Shown here: positions 44,444-53,368 of the stretch, piece by piece | Position numbering within the stretch: the first letter of the stretch is position 1 | Layout: each line of letters opens with the position of its first letter | From: Wylensekiella montiformis | GTDB lineage: Bacteria; Bacillota; Negativicutes; Selenomonadales; Selenomonadaceae | Direction of reading: 5' to 3' | Assembly: GCF_009697385.1 (NCBI RefSeq) | Contig: NZ_VUNL01000008.1 | Location: 1 to 64,000, forward strand | Length of the DNA: 64,000 bases | Position numbers and translations under genes: made by a program | Notes under the pieces: generated by a model | Database searches by the model: none | What the model was told of the DNA's origin: nothing | What the model saw: the letters and a program-made list of their open reading frames with translations, nothing else

Positions 44444-45547
44444 TTACAACCGTTCGTATTCAGCCGCAGCTAGGATAAATGGTCCCAGCCCCTTCGGCTC
44501 ATTGGTAACGATCGGTTCACTGATGTAATAGGCAAACGAGCCATCCCGTTCGCCGTACGCCTTGGTCGGCTTTCCGCCGAGTCCGGCTACAAAACAAATC
44601 TTATTGAGATTGATGGTTCCCATCGGCGTTTCGCAAATGAATTCATCCAACAGGCCCTGATAACTGAGTTTGGCAAATTCTCTCATCTTCTCCGGCAAAT
44701 ATCCCAGACGTACGCCCTTAAAGAGAGCATAGGCAATCATACAGGAACCGGATGCCTCGACGTAATTGCCCTTGCGGTCACCGCAGTCCAAAACCTGATA
44801 CCATACATGGGAATCCGGACTGGCTACCTTCATTAAGGCTTCCATTGTCTCATTGAGAATCTGAATGATCTCCGGCTTATACTTATTGTCTTCCGGAAGC
44901 TGTTCCAGCGTATCAACCAGCGCCATGCAGTACCAGCCCATCGAACGGCTCCAGAAATGCTTGGACAATCCGGTCACCGGATCTGCCCAGGGCTGCCTGC
45001 GCGCATCATCATAAGCATGATACAGCAGCCCGCTTTTCGGGTCCAGCGTATGTTTGCGGGCAATAATGAACTGGCGGGCAATATCATCGTATTCCTTCTC
45101 ATCCTGAGTAAACTCGCTGACGTATTTCGCATAGAATGTCGCACCCATGTACAAACCATCCAGCCAGATCTGTTCCGGATAAATCTCCTTATGCCAGAAT
45201 ACGCCTTCTTTGGTGCGCGGATGATGTTCGATCTGACTCCGCAGAAGGTCCAGCGCTTTCCGGTAACGCTCATCCTTTGTCTCCTGATAAACCGTCAAAA
45301 GAATCTTACCGTTATTCAGATGATCGATATTATACTCATCGACGCGATAGCCGCGAATGGAACCGTCAGGCTGAACGAATGTGTCCGTACAGGATTTAAC
45401 ATAATCAAAATATTTCCGGTCACCCGTCTGCTTCCACACCTCGGCGATACCATCCAAGGTCAGGCCGAATTCATAAGCCCAGTAGCTCGTCAGATCTGTC
45501 TTGCGGGCCATGACGGAATCCGCCATCCATTTCGAATAACTTTTCAT
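44444..45547 (-). CDS. GH105 unsaturated rhamnogalacturonyl/glucuronyl hydrolase (YteR/RhiN-like)
   Basis: 367 residues. (alpha/alpha)6-barrel hydrolase that removes the unsaturated uronic acid left by pectate or rhamnogalacturonan lyases. Visible marks: YWAYEFGLTLDGIAEVW, EYNIDHLNNGK, PEQIWLDGLYMG with the catalytic-region aspartate, HFWSRSMGWYCMAL and VEASGSCMIAYAL. There is no signal peptide, so it works in the cytoplasm. It is the last gene of the GH28-transporter-GH105 operon. Confidence 0.9.
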   Translation of the reverse strand: MKSYSKWMADSVMARKTDLTSYWAYEFGLTLDGIAEVWKQTGDRKYFDYVKSCTDTFVQPDGSIRGYRVDEYNIDHLNNGKILLTVYQETKDERYRKALDLLRSQIEHHPRTKEGVFWHKEIYPEQIWLDGLYMGATFYAKYVSEFTQDEKEYDDIARQFIIARKHTLDPKSGLLYHAYDDARRQPWADPVTGLSKHFWSRSMGWYCMALVDTLEQLPEDNKYKPEIIQILNETMEALMKVASPDSHVWYQVLDCGDRKGNYVEASGSCMIAYALFKGVRLGYLPEKMREFAKLSYQGLLDEFICETPMGTINLNKICFVAGLGGKPTKAYGERDGSFAYYISEPIVTNEPKGLGPFILAAAEYERL

Positions 45548-45584
45548 ATTTGCTCATCCTTTATTTTTCCATCGTTACGAAAAC

Positions 45585-45600
45585 AATTGAAACCGATTTA
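45585..45600 (-). promoter_or_regulatory. possible LacI/CcpA-type operator upstream of GH105
   Basis: TTGAAACCGATTTA resembles the first half of a cre or LacI-family site. It is about 40 bp upstream of the GH105 start, in the gap after the transporter gene. Confidence 0.3.
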
Positions 45601-45614
45601 TAAAACGCCCCGGA

Positions 45615-45644
45615 ATGAGGACACGGCAGGAGCCGTGTCCTCAT
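45615..45644 (-). terminator. hairpin between transporter and GH105 genes
   Basis: A perfect 13-bp stem (ATGAGGACACGGC/GCCGTGTCCTCAT) with a 4-base loop but no T run on the minus strand. It may stabilise or attenuate the operon mRNA rather than terminate it. Confidence 0.5.
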
Positions 45645-45662
45645 TTCTCATCGTATAAATAC

Positions 45663-47198
45663 TTACTGATGAGCCGGTTCCGTAGCATTTTCTGCCTGAC
45701 GATGCATTACATTGTTATGGCCAAAGCATTGCTCATACTTCCACCCCGTCAAAGCCTCCACCGCAGCACGTGTCTCCGGCGTGACATCCGCCATACTTCC
45801 GCCTGCCTTGATGCGATGCACCTCATCCACCAAAAGCTTATGCGTCTCTTTCGTCAGCTTGAGATTGCGGGAAATGAAGTAGATAATGACACAAAGTACA
45901 ATCGGCACAACGATGGTCATGAAGAGAACACCATTGATCGCACTGGCCGTCTGAGTGCCGGCACCTTTTTCAAAGCCGAATGCCGCCAGACCGACACCGA
46001 GCAGAAAGCCCTCCATAGCGGATGCCACCTTGGACAACAGGCCGTTGACACCAGTGAAGATGCCTTCGCGGCGCTCCATGGTAACCGCTTCATCGATATC
46101 AGCCATAAAGGGGAGCTGGAATACCGGAATGTAGTCTGCACCGGCCTTGCCGATATTGTTGACGATGGCTAAAATGGTGAGCCAAACGATCACCATATGC
46201 TCTTCCATGCCGAACTGACCCACATAAAGTGCATAATACCCAACCAGTGAAACAGTGACAATAACACCGACAATCTTAAAAGCGAACGGCCCGCCGTAGC
46301 GATAGCAGAGCGTGATAAAAATGGCGAGGGCTACAAAAGCGACCAGAGTAGAGACTGACGTAATAATAGACGTCGCACTCTTCGTCAGAGACAAGGCATA
46401 AATGACATAATAGGTAAATACGCCAGCAGCCAGATTTTTATAAATGCCGATAAACAACATCATGCCGGCATGAAGGCGGAATGCACGGATACGCATAGAA
46501 GCAAATACATCGTTAACCAGTTTCAGCAAAACATGATGAACCGATCCCATTTTATCCGTATAATGGATATCCTCCGGCGCACGCTCATACGTCAGTGCAT
46601 AGACAACAAGCAGGGAAACCGCCGTAACGATGGCATAAGACAAGCCCGTATAGAAATAGGCATCCACATTGCCCTCACCAAGGCGCTGGAAGAAGAATGC
46701 CGGGAACAGCAGCGCAATCGTCGATGCAAACGTTCCGCAATACTGTTTAGCCGAAACCAGTTTTGTCTTTTCGGAAGCAACCTGCGTCATCTCTGCCGGA
46801 AGCGTCGGCCCCGGCACCATGACGGTCGTGAATACCATTTCATAAATCATATTGGCGACCAAATAGAACGTAAAGGTATGTCCCGGCGTCCAAAGGATTG
46901 GATACGTCACCAGGACCAGCGGCGCTCCCATCAGAATGAAGAAACGCCGACGGCCGAAGCGGCGGCCAATGGCATTGCGCCCAAAGTTATCGCTTATAAA
47001 TCCCATAACCGGGTTGCCGACCGCATCAATCAGGCGGGCAACCGTAAAAATAAGACCTGCCTGAACAGCCGGTATATCACAGGCTGCCGTATAGAAAAAC
47101 ATCAAAAAGGCTGACGACAGTGCCTGTGTACCGCCGCCCAGGAAGTTCAGGCAGGCATAGCCCAGAACATTCCACCAAGTAACTTTACGCTGTTTCAT
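45663..47198 (-). CDS. GPH-family (MFS) sugar:cation symporter
   Basis: 511 residues, about 12 membrane helices. Family marks are FTVARLIDAVGNPVMGFISD with the conserved RxxDAxxxPxxG block, and RFGRRRFFILMGAPLV. GPH transporters move glycosides, pentosides and hexuronides with H+ or Na+. Between GH28 and GH105 it probably imports oligogalacturonides or unsaturated digalacturonate. Confidence 0.88.
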   Translation of the reverse strand: MKQRKVTWWNVLGYACLNFLGGGTQALSSAFLMFFYTAACDIPAVQAGLIFTVARLIDAVGNPVMGFISDNFGRNAIGRRFGRRRFFILMGAPLVLVTYPILWTPGHTFTFYLVANMIYEMVFTTVMVPGPTLPAEMTQVASEKTKLVSAKQYCGTFASTIALLFPAFFFQRLGEGNVDAYFYTGLSYAIVTAVSLLVVYALTYERAPEDIHYTDKMGSVHHVLLKLVNDVFASMRIRAFRLHAGMMLFIGIYKNLAAGVFTYYVIYALSLTKSATSIITSVSTLVAFVALAIFITLCYRYGGPFAFKIVGVIVTVSLVGYYALYVGQFGMEEHMVIVWLTILAIVNNIGKAGADYIPVFQLPFMADIDEAVTMERREGIFTGVNGLLSKVASAMEGFLLGVGLAAFGFEKGAGTQTASAINGVLFMTIVVPIVLCVIIYFISRNLKLTKETHKLLVDEVHRIKAGGSMADVTPETRAAVEALTGWKYEQCFGHNNVMHRQAENATEPAHQ

Positions 47199-47244
47199 GG
47201 TTCATTCTCCTCCTAAAACCACTCGTCATGTTAACCGATACCTG

Positions 47245-48744
47245 TCACAAGGCAGGCCCAGATTTTTCTTCGCCGACATCCACACTGCGGTCCGGCTGAC
47301 GAATCCCGTTAATGTTCACATTATCATAGCGAAGATTGCGGATATTTGCTAAAACGGCATGTCCATGCACCCCGTCAAGATACATGTTCCGAAACGTGAC
47401 GTTTCGAATCGGCGCATCCGCAAATCCCTTGAGATAAAAGGGGTATTTCGCATCAATGCACCCCCCTGCTCTGGTCAAAAAGCCATCGATCACAATATTG
47501 TGCAAGTCTGGCAGGTGACTGCCGTTACGGCCTTCTTCATAGAAAAAGTCCGCATGGACAATAGCCACTCTTGATTTGTTTACCACACTGTTGCGCACAT
47601 AGATATTGTCCAGAGAACCGCCTCGCTTTGCATTTGTCTTGAATCGTATCGGATAGTCGAGGTTCGGACTGTCAAAGCTGTTTTCATCGGCAAAAACGTG
47701 ATGAACACCTCCCGATATCTCGCTTCCAATCGTAATTCCGCCATGCCCATTACTAAAATGGTTACGGCGTATGACAACATTTTCGGTGGGAACGCCGACC
47801 CTCCGACCGTCCTGATTGCGGCCGGATTTGATTGCAATGCAGTCATCGCCTGTCTGGAAATAGCAATCTTCGATCAGGACATTGCGCGAACATTCGGGAT
47901 CGACGCCGTCATTATTGTAGAGGTTTGTTTCGACATGTATCCCCCGAATCAGCACATTGTCACACAACACCGGATTGACTTCCCAAAACGGCGAATTCGC
48001 AATCCGCACATCCCGGATCAGAACATTCCTGCAGCGATAAAACTGGATGAACGGCGGCCGGAGCGTCGAAACAGTATCATCAAAAATTCTTTGCTCCGGA
48101 TCCGTCCGCTCTGCGTTGAAGGCAAACAGTCGCTCCCGCTGTATCTGCTGATCCTTTTCCCCAAAATAGCCGAACTTCCACGGCATCCAGTTGAACTCAT
48201 CAGCAGCACCGTCCAGCGTTCCTGTCCCCGTCACTGCGATATCTTCCGCACCGTCCGCATAAATGAACGGTGAGAAATTCATACATTCCACGCCTTCCCA
48301 GCGACTGAAACGAACCGGATAATACGTATTGCTCTTATTGCGCATGAACCGCAGGGTAGCGCCATCCGACAGGTTAAGTTCCACTCCGCTTTTCAGGACC
48401 AAAGCCCCTGTATAATACGTCCCCTCCGGGATCCGGACGATTCCGCCGCCCATAGCGGCCGCATCATCGATCGCTGCCTGAATCGCATGTCCGGAGTAGG
48501 GGACCTTTCTATAGTTCTGAATTAATTTTTTTCTCAGATAATTCTCGTCATGCTTCATCTCATCGCGGGTTCCCGGATAAGGCCCATCAGGATGGGTGAG
48601 AAATTCTTCTTCAGCTACCGTCACCAGCGCCTCATATTTCTCCGAGCCGATATCAAGAATATGTTTCATATCCCTCTTTTTCTCCAGACTTTCCGCCCGA
48701 TTCACGATATCCTCGTAGAGTGCCTGATTCCAGGTAAAGTCCAT
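47245..48744 (-). CDS. GH28 polygalacturonase-type glycoside hydrolase
   Basis: 499 residues. A right-handed beta-helix enzyme that hydrolyses galacturonan. The catalytic motifs are NNDGVDPECS, TGDDCIAIKSG and NGHGGITIGSE (about residues 255-325); the final family motif is less clear. ATG 48744 follows GTGGGGAG. No signal peptide is present, so imported oligomers are the likely substrate. An N-terminal helical segment of about 80 residues precedes the beta-helix. Confidence 0.92.
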   Translation of the reverse strand: MDFTWNQALYEDIVNRAESLEKKRDMKHILDIGSEKYEALVTVAEEEFLTHPDGPYPGTRDEMKHDENYLRKKLIQNYRKVPYSGHAIQAAIDDAAAMGGGIVRIPEGTYYTGALVLKSGVELNLSDGATLRFMRNKSNTYYPVRFSRWEGVECMNFSPFIYADGAEDIAVTGTGTLDGAADEFNWMPWKFGYFGEKDQQIQRERLFAFNAERTDPEQRIFDDTVSTLRPPFIQFYRCRNVLIRDVRIANSPFWEVNPVLCDNVLIRGIHVETNLYNNDGVDPECSRNVLIEDCYFQTGDDCIAIKSGRNQDGRRVGVPTENVVIRRNHFSNGHGGITIGSEISGGVHHVFADENSFDSPNLDYPIRFKTNAKRGGSLDNIYVRNSVVNKSRVAIVHADFFYEEGRNGSHLPDLHNIVIDGFLTRAGGCIDAKYPFYLKGFADAPIRNVTFRNMYLDGVHGHAVLANIRNLRYDNVNINGIRQPDRSVDVGEEKSGPAL

Positions 48745-48821
48745 GCCATTCTCCCCACTTTCTTTCCGTGGATTTAATCCTGTTTCTTTTTCTTTACAAA
48801 CATATATTATCATTTTATCGT

Positions 48822-48850
48822 GTTTTATCCCATAGAATATCTTTAGACAA
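48822..48850 (-). promoter_or_regulatory. likely promoter of the pectin operon
   Basis: On the minus strand: TTGTCT (48850-48845), 17 bases, TAAAAC (48827-48822), in an AT-rich stretch before the GH28 gene. Confidence 0.45.
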
Positions 48851-48870
48851 TTCTTTAACTTTTATAGAAA

Positions 48871-48916
48871 AAGAAGACGAAGGAATCGGGCTTTTGCCTG
48901 ATTCCTTCGTCTTCTT
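48871..48916 (-). terminator. terminator of the tcdA-gpsA unit
   Basis: A long stem (AAGAAGACGAAGGAATC and complement) with a GGC/GCC inner pair, followed on the minus strand by TTTTTCT. It lies after the gpsA-like gene. Confidence 0.85.
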
Positions 48917-48959
48917 GGGCAGAATTTATGATTGGACTTAAACATTGATTTGGCTTGTA

Positions 48960-49922
48960 TCAAGCCTGTTCCGACTTCGTCGTCCGCAGGAACAGCTGCA
49001 TCAGCTGTTCTTTGGGGTCTTTATGATGCCGTACAATTTCATAGACCGTTGCACAGATCGGCAGCTCGACCTGATAAGAAGAGGACAGATCCATTAAAGC
49101 TTCTACGGTATAAACCCCCTCGGCCAGCTTGGCAAAAGGCCGGCCGGCAATCAAGTCTTCTCCAAAGCGGCGGTTATTACTGTGCGGCGAGAACAATGTC
49201 GCCTCATAATCGCCTAGATGAGACAATCCGTAAACGGTCATCTTGTTGCCGCCCATCTTCTCGATCAGGCGCGATAATTCCCGGGTCCCCCGAGCCATCA
49301 GCGCGCCTTTCAGACTGCTGTAGCCAAATCCATCCAGCATCCCTGCCGCCAAACCGATGACATTTTTAGCTGCCGCGCCGATTTCCGTCCCCAAAAGATC
49401 TTCTCCATAATAAAAACGGATCAGCGGGCTCGAAAAAATATCGACCAAATCCCGGGTCAAAGATAGATCCGCCGAAGCAATAACCATGCAGTTCGGAAGC
49501 CCCCGGATAAAATCCTGCACATGCCCCGGACCGACCCATACAGCCGTCTGCACTCCATCGAGTTCTTCCTGCATCACAGTAGTCAGTCGCTTTCCTGTGC
49601 CAGTTTCCAGCCCTTTCATGCAAAGGACAAAACGCTTGCCGGACCATCCGCCCAGATCCCTCAGCTGAGCACAAAAGCTGCGCAGCTGCTGTGAAGCAAT
49701 CGACACTACGATAACCTCCGCAAAGGACAAAGCCCGCGCTAAATCATCAGTCAGGGCTACTTCACCAGGCAGCGTCAGATACTCATTTTTTCGCGTATCG
49801 CGAAGCGCTCTAAGATGTGCCGACCCGGGCCGTCCCCAAAGCATCACCTGATGGCCGATATGATTTGCATACCAGGCATGGAAGGTTCCCCATCGCCCGC
49901 ATCCAAGAACTGTAATATTCAT
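48960..49922 (-). CDS. gpsA: glycerol-3-phosphate dehydrogenase [NAD(P)+], GpsA-like
   Basis: 320 residues. N-terminal Rossmann motif VLGCGRWG (family usually GxGxWG), CMKGLETGT, VWVGPGHV (usually GPS), and the catalytic-lysine block GAAAKNVIGLAAGMLDGFG followed by KGALMARG. Supplies sn-glycerol 3-phosphate for phospholipids. The motifs depart somewhat from standard GpsA, so it may be a paralogue. Its ATG overlaps the tcdA stop (ATGA). Confidence 0.82.
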   Translation of the reverse strand: MNITVLGCGRWGTFHAWYANHIGHQVMLWGRPGSAHLRALRDTRKNEYLTLPGEVALTDDLARALSFAEVIVVSIASQQLRSFCAQLRDLGGWSGKRFVLCMKGLETGTGKRLTTVMQEELDGVQTAVWVGPGHVQDFIRGLPNCMVIASADLSLTRDLVDIFSSPLIRFYYGEDLLGTEIGAAAKNVIGLAAGMLDGFGYSSLKGALMARGTRELSRLIEKMGGNKMTVYGLSHLGDYEATLFSPHSNNRRFGEDLIAGRPFAKLAEGVYTVEALMDLSSSYQVELPICATVYEIVRHHKDPKEQLMQLFLRTTKSEQA

Positions 49923-50692
49923 ACCGAAGCCTCCGTCCTGATCCCCGTAAGATCGCGCACCACTTCCCCCGCCATGATCAGTCCGACGACTGACGGGACA
50001 AAAGAAATACTCCCCGGTACGGCCCGCCGGCGGTCACAATTGCGGGCGCTTCCCGGCGGACAGATACAGTCAGCCCCGCAGCCGCTCTGACGGACCGGAA
50101 GCGGCTTTTCCGTGGAACAGACAACCTTAAGACGGCGTATGCCCTTTTCTTTCAGCTTTTTGCGCATCACGCGGGCAATCGGATCTACGCGGGTCTTGAA
50201 AAGATCCATGACCTCGAATTTCGCGGGATCCAGCTTATTTCCCGCTCCCATGCTGCACAAGATAGGAATTCGGCGATTATGGCACTGCATCACCAGATCA
50301 ATCTTCCCTGTAACCGTATCGATCGCATCCACCACGTAATCATACGGCATAACGAAAAACGAATCGGCCTTATCCGGCAGATAAAACGACTCCATCGTAT
50401 CCACGACCGCATCCGGATTGATATCCAGAATACGCTGTTTCATCGCTTCCGTTTTCAACTGCCCTACCGTCCGGGAAGTCGCATGAATTTGGCGGTTGAC
50501 ATTGGTCAGGCATACCCTGTCGTTATCGATCAAAACCAAATGACCGACGCCTGCTCTGGCGAGCCCCTCCGCCACAAAAGACCCGACGCCGCCGATACCG
50601 AAAACAGCGACCGTGCTCCCGGCCAGCTTCTCCATGCCGCTTTCTCCCAAAAGCAGTTCTGTCCGAGAAAATCTGCCTAATTTATTCACCAT
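49919..50692 (-). CDS. tcdA: tRNA threonylcarbamoyladenosine dehydratase (TcdA/CsdL)
   Basis: 257 residues. ThiF/E1-like fold: nucleotide site FGIGGVGSFVAEGLARAGVG (about 30-49), LIDNDRVCLTNVNRQIHA, and DAIDTVTGKIDL. It cyclises t6A37 in tRNA to ct6A. A C-terminal cluster of cysteines (CGADCICPPGSARNC) is probably a structural site. ATG 50692 follows AAAGGA. Confidence 0.9.
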   Translation of the reverse strand: MVNKLGRFSRTELLLGESGMEKLAGSTVAVFGIGGVGSFVAEGLARAGVGHLVLIDNDRVCLTNVNRQIHATSRTVGQLKTEAMKQRILDINPDAVVDTMESFYLPDKADSFFVMPYDYVVDAIDTVTGKIDLVMQCHNRRIPILCSMGAGNKLDPAKFEVMDLFKTRVDPIARVMRKKLKEKGIRRLKVVCSTEKPLPVRQSGCGADCICPPGSARNCDRRRAVPGSISFVPSVVGLIMAGEVVRDLTGIRTEASV

Positions 50693-50821
50693 TTCCTGTC
50701 CTTTCTCCACTTATTGTTCCAAACACTCAGCCCAAATCATTTCATAATGCACAGCACCATGCCGAAAACCCGGCGGCATCCTCCCGCAGAGTTATTTGCA
50801 TAGAACCATCTGTCCCCGCAT

Positions 50822-51985
50822 TCATTTCTCATGATTTCTATCGGGCCTGGTCAGACGAAAAGCCGGAATGGCAAAAGCACGGGAGCCAGCCGGTTCAGAT
50901 CTTTCAGCGTCGGACATAGATGGTTTAGCGCCGGACATAAAAGACGGTGCTTCCAAACTGAACGACTTGTCCGTTGAACGGCGTCCTTCTCCTTGCCCGG
51001 CTGGCGTCTGAAACGCATCGCGGTCGGCAAAATCTGTCGCGATAATCGTCGCCTGAATCTCTCCATCCATCGCCTCGCTGATGACGGTTCCCAATATAAT
51101 ATTGACCTCCGGATCGGTATGCTCCGCAATGTAACGGGACGCTTCATCCACATCAAAAAGGCTCAGTGTTTCATCACCGGTAAGATTCAGGATAACACCG
51201 CGCGCGCCCTTTAATCCCTTGTCGATCAGGGGACTTTCCGCCGCCTGCTGAACCGCCTCAAGCGCGCTGCGGCGGCTGCGGCCGATCCCCAAAAGCGCAT
51301 CGCTGTTTTCGCTCTGCCGGAAAATCGTCGTAACATCAGCAAAATCCACATTGATGACCCCCGTCGTCAGAATCAGCTCCGCTACACAGCTGATTGCCTG
51401 ATTCAGGATCTTATCCGCACATTGAAATGCTGTAACCAGCGACATCCGACGGTTTTCAGGCAATTTCTGCAGATTATCATTCTTCACGGCGATCAGCGCA
51501 TCCATTTCCGAGCGCATCCTCTCAACGCCCTCCATGGCCGTACGTTTTTTGCGTGCTCCTTCAAAACCAAACGGAACCGTGACAACGCCTACCGACAGCA
51601 CGCCCATATCCCGGGCCAGTTTCGCTACAACCGGAGCGGCTCCCGTACCGGTTCCTCCGCCCATGCCGGCCGTAATGAAAATCATATCCGCGCCATTCAT
51701 AGCCGCTCTGAGTTGCTTCTCATCGTTTTTAGCCGCCTGCTCGCCCAAAGCGACATTTCCGCCAGTACCGCGACCATGTGTCAGCGTTTCTCCAACCTGT
51801 ACACACAGAATGCCTGACTGCCCGGCCAGCTGAAGCTGACGCGCATCCGTATTGACCGCGATCAGCTCCATATCGAGATCATTATGCTGCCCCATGCGCA
51901 TCAGCACACTGTTCCCACCGCCGCCGATACCGAAAACTTTAATCTTTACCTTGGGCTTTATGATCGATGTTTCCCTTGCTGTCAT
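50822..51985 (-). CDS. ftsZ: FtsZ-family tubulin-like GTPase
   Basis: 387 residues. GTP-binding GIGGGGNSV near residue 19, tubulin signature GMGGGTGTGAAP (about 107), and synergy-loop NVDFADVTTIF for GTP hydrolysis. A conserved-looking C-terminal peptide (FAIPAFRLTRP) would bind FtsA or SepF. The gene is not beside ftsA, ftsQ or mur genes, and several core positions differ from usual FtsZ (for instance LMRMGQHNDLD), so a second, divergent FtsZ is possible. ATG 51985 follows GAGGGGG. Confidence 0.88.
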   Translation of the reverse strand: MTARETSIIKPKVKIKVFGIGGGGNSVLMRMGQHNDLDMELIAVNTDARQLQLAGQSGILCVQVGETLTHGRGTGGNVALGEQAAKNDEKQLRAAMNGADMIFITAGMGGGTGTGAAPVVAKLARDMGVLSVGVVTVPFGFEGARKKRTAMEGVERMRSEMDALIAVKNDNLQKLPENRRMSLVTAFQCADKILNQAISCVAELILTTGVINVDFADVTTIFRQSENSDALLGIGRSRRSALEAVQQAAESPLIDKGLKGARGVILNLTGDETLSLFDVDEASRYIAEHTDPEVNIILGTVISEAMDGEIQATIIATDFADRDAFQTPAGQGEGRRSTDKSFSLEAPSFMSGAKPSMSDAERSEPAGSRAFAIPAFRLTRPDRNHEK

Positions 51986-52078
51986 GAAACATCCCCCTCT
52001 CGCATTACCTCTGTTTATTGATATGATTCGCCAAAAGCTGTTCCGTTCCTGCCGAAACGCCCTGATGGACGCAAAAAG

Positions 52079-52112
52079 AAAAAAACGGGGCCGCAATCAA
52101 GCAGCCCCGTCC
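52079..52112 (-). terminator. terminator 100 bp before ftsZ
   Basis: On the minus strand ACGGGGC and GCCCCGT pair, followed by seven T. It ends the short transcript begun at the promoter near 52272-52300. Confidence 0.85.
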
Positions 52113-52141
52113 TCTCTCCTCCCGCTGGTCTGTCCACGAAC

Positions 52142-52225
52142 TCAGTGAAAGAGGAATACCGCCAAACACGCCAGAACAATCTTCAAGCTGTCAAGCTTCA
52201 CACCAAACACTTCCTCACTCTGCAT
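52142..52225 (-). CDS. possible 27-residue membrane peptide
   Basis: ATG 52225 opens a frame ending at 52142: a charged N-terminal half (MQSEEVFGVKLDSL) and a hydrophobic end (KIVLACLAVFLFH). GGAG lies about 9-11 bases upstream; another ATG at 52255 adds ten residues but starts too near the 5' end of the mRNA. Shape and size resemble small membrane peptides or type I toxins. Translation is unproven. Confidence 0.3.
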   Translation of the reverse strand: MQSEEVFGVKLDSLKIVLACLAVFLFH

Positions 52226-52271
52226 CCAGCATATTCTCCGCGTCCAGCAATACATGCTAATGTTTATCCTG

Positions 52272-52300
52272 ATTATACACTCGTAGGCAGAAAATTTCAA
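52272..52300 (-). promoter_or_regulatory. strong sigma-A promoter
   Basis: On the minus strand: TTGAAA (52300-52295), 17 bases, TATAAT (52277-52272). It drives the short transcript described above, divergent from the LysR gene. Confidence 0.75.
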
Positions 52301-52388
52301 TACAGAAGTTGTATGGACGCGAAGTCGTTGAACATGCTATGCTATTCACAGAAAACACCCATTCATCCGATAAGGAGGCGATCATCCT

Positions 52389-53276
52389 ATGCTCGATTAT
52401 CGCGTTACCACATTTCTCGCTGTCTGTGACACCATGAATTTCACCAAAGCCGCCCAAAGGCTCAATATTACCCAGCCAGCCGTTTCCCAACATATCCGCT
52501 ATCTAGAAGAAGCTTATCACACCCATCTTTTCCTTTATCAAAACAAGCAGCTCACGCTGACAAAAGCAGGCCTTCTTCTCCGGCATCGTTTCACCGCTAT
52601 GGAAAACGATGAACGGGCGCTGACCTCCGAGCTAAACAGTCTGTCGGAAGGCCTTGAAGAAATTGCCATGGGCGTAACCATGACCATCGGCGAATATGCC
52701 ATCCTCACGCCGCTGGCCCGGCTGCTCCGCCATCACCCCCGTCTGAACCTCCGCCTTCATTTCGGCAATACCGCTGAACTCCTGCGGCAAATCGATACCG
52801 GCCGAATACAAATCGCCCTTGTGGAAGGCTTTTATCCCAAAGAACGCTATATTCACCGGCGATTCGGCGAAGAGTCCTTTATCGGAGTTTGCGCGTCCAG
52901 ACACCAGTTTCGCTCTGCCCCGCCGCAATCCTTTGCCGACCTGCTGTCTGAACGACTTCTCGTAAGGGAAAAAGGTTCAGGCACAAGAGAAATACTCGCC
53001 CGCAGTCTTGCTCTGTCCGGAATGAAAATCTCAGATTTTCGTCATTTTCTGGAAATCGGCAATATGCATTCCATCTTATCCCTGCTTCAGGAAGACGGCG
53101 GTATCTCCTTCCTTTATCGAATTGCTGCGGAAAAAGGGCTTCAAAATGGATCTTTGACGGAAATCCCTCTTCCCGGATTCCCCATCCGTCATGATTTCGA
53201 TTTTCTCTGGGAAAAGAACAGCATCTATCAGGAAAAATATCAGGCACTCTGCACGGAATTATCCTCTTATCGATAA
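52389..53276 (+). CDS. LysR-family regulator next to yeiH
   Basis: 295 residues. N-terminal winged helix-turn-helix (FLAVCDTMNFTKAAQRLNIT with SQHIRYLEEAYHTHLF) and a C-terminal two-lobed effector domain (about 90-290). LysR genes are commonly paired with YeiH-type exporters. The next gene starts 92 bases later in the same direction, and the ends of both show TTATCGATA repeats that may be the operator. Confidence 0.88.
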   Translation: MLDYRVTTFLAVCDTMNFTKAAQRLNITQPAVSQHIRYLEEAYHTHLFLYQNKQLTLTKAGLLLRHRFTAMENDERALTSELNSLSEGLEEIAMGVTMTIGEYAILTPLARLLRHHPRLNLRLHFGNTAELLRQIDTGRIQIALVEGFYPKERYIHRRFGEESFIGVCASRHQFRSAPPQSFADLLSERLLVREKGSGTREILARSLALSGMKISDFRHFLEIGNMHSILSLLQEDGGISFLYRIAAEKGLQNGSLTEIPLPGFPIRHDFDFLWEKNSIYQEKYQALCTELSSYR

Positions 53277-53292
53277 AATTATCTTATCGATA
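53267..53292 (+). promoter_or_regulatory. paired TTATCGATA operator-like repeats
   Basis: TTATCGATA occurs at 53267-53275 (overlapping the lysR stop) and 53284-53292, 17 bp apart, just upstream of the yeiH promoter. Each is nearly self-complementary. A LysR binding site is likely. Confidence 0.55.
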
Positions 53293-53308
53293 GAAAAGGA
53301 TTTATTAT

Positions 53309-53337
53309 TTTACATTTTATATCATTCTCCGTATAAT
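53309..53337 (+). promoter_or_regulatory. promoter of yeiH
   Basis: TTTACA (53309-53314), 17 bases, TATAAT (53332-53337). Confidence 0.75.
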
Positions 53338-53368
53338 GACCATATCGTTACAAGGAGGAAGATATAGA

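Larger units (their letters stand above)
52079..52265 (-). ncRNA. candidate small RNA or small-protein transcript upstream of ftsZ
   Basis: A strong promoter and a strong terminator bound about 185 bases with no known gene. The RNA could fold into a long hairpin: GCTGG near the 5' end with CCAGC near the 3' end, and AGTGAGGAA with TTCCTCTTTCACT. That layout and size resemble 6S RNA, but I cannot confirm the central bubble. It also holds a small open frame (next entry). Confidence 0.4.
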
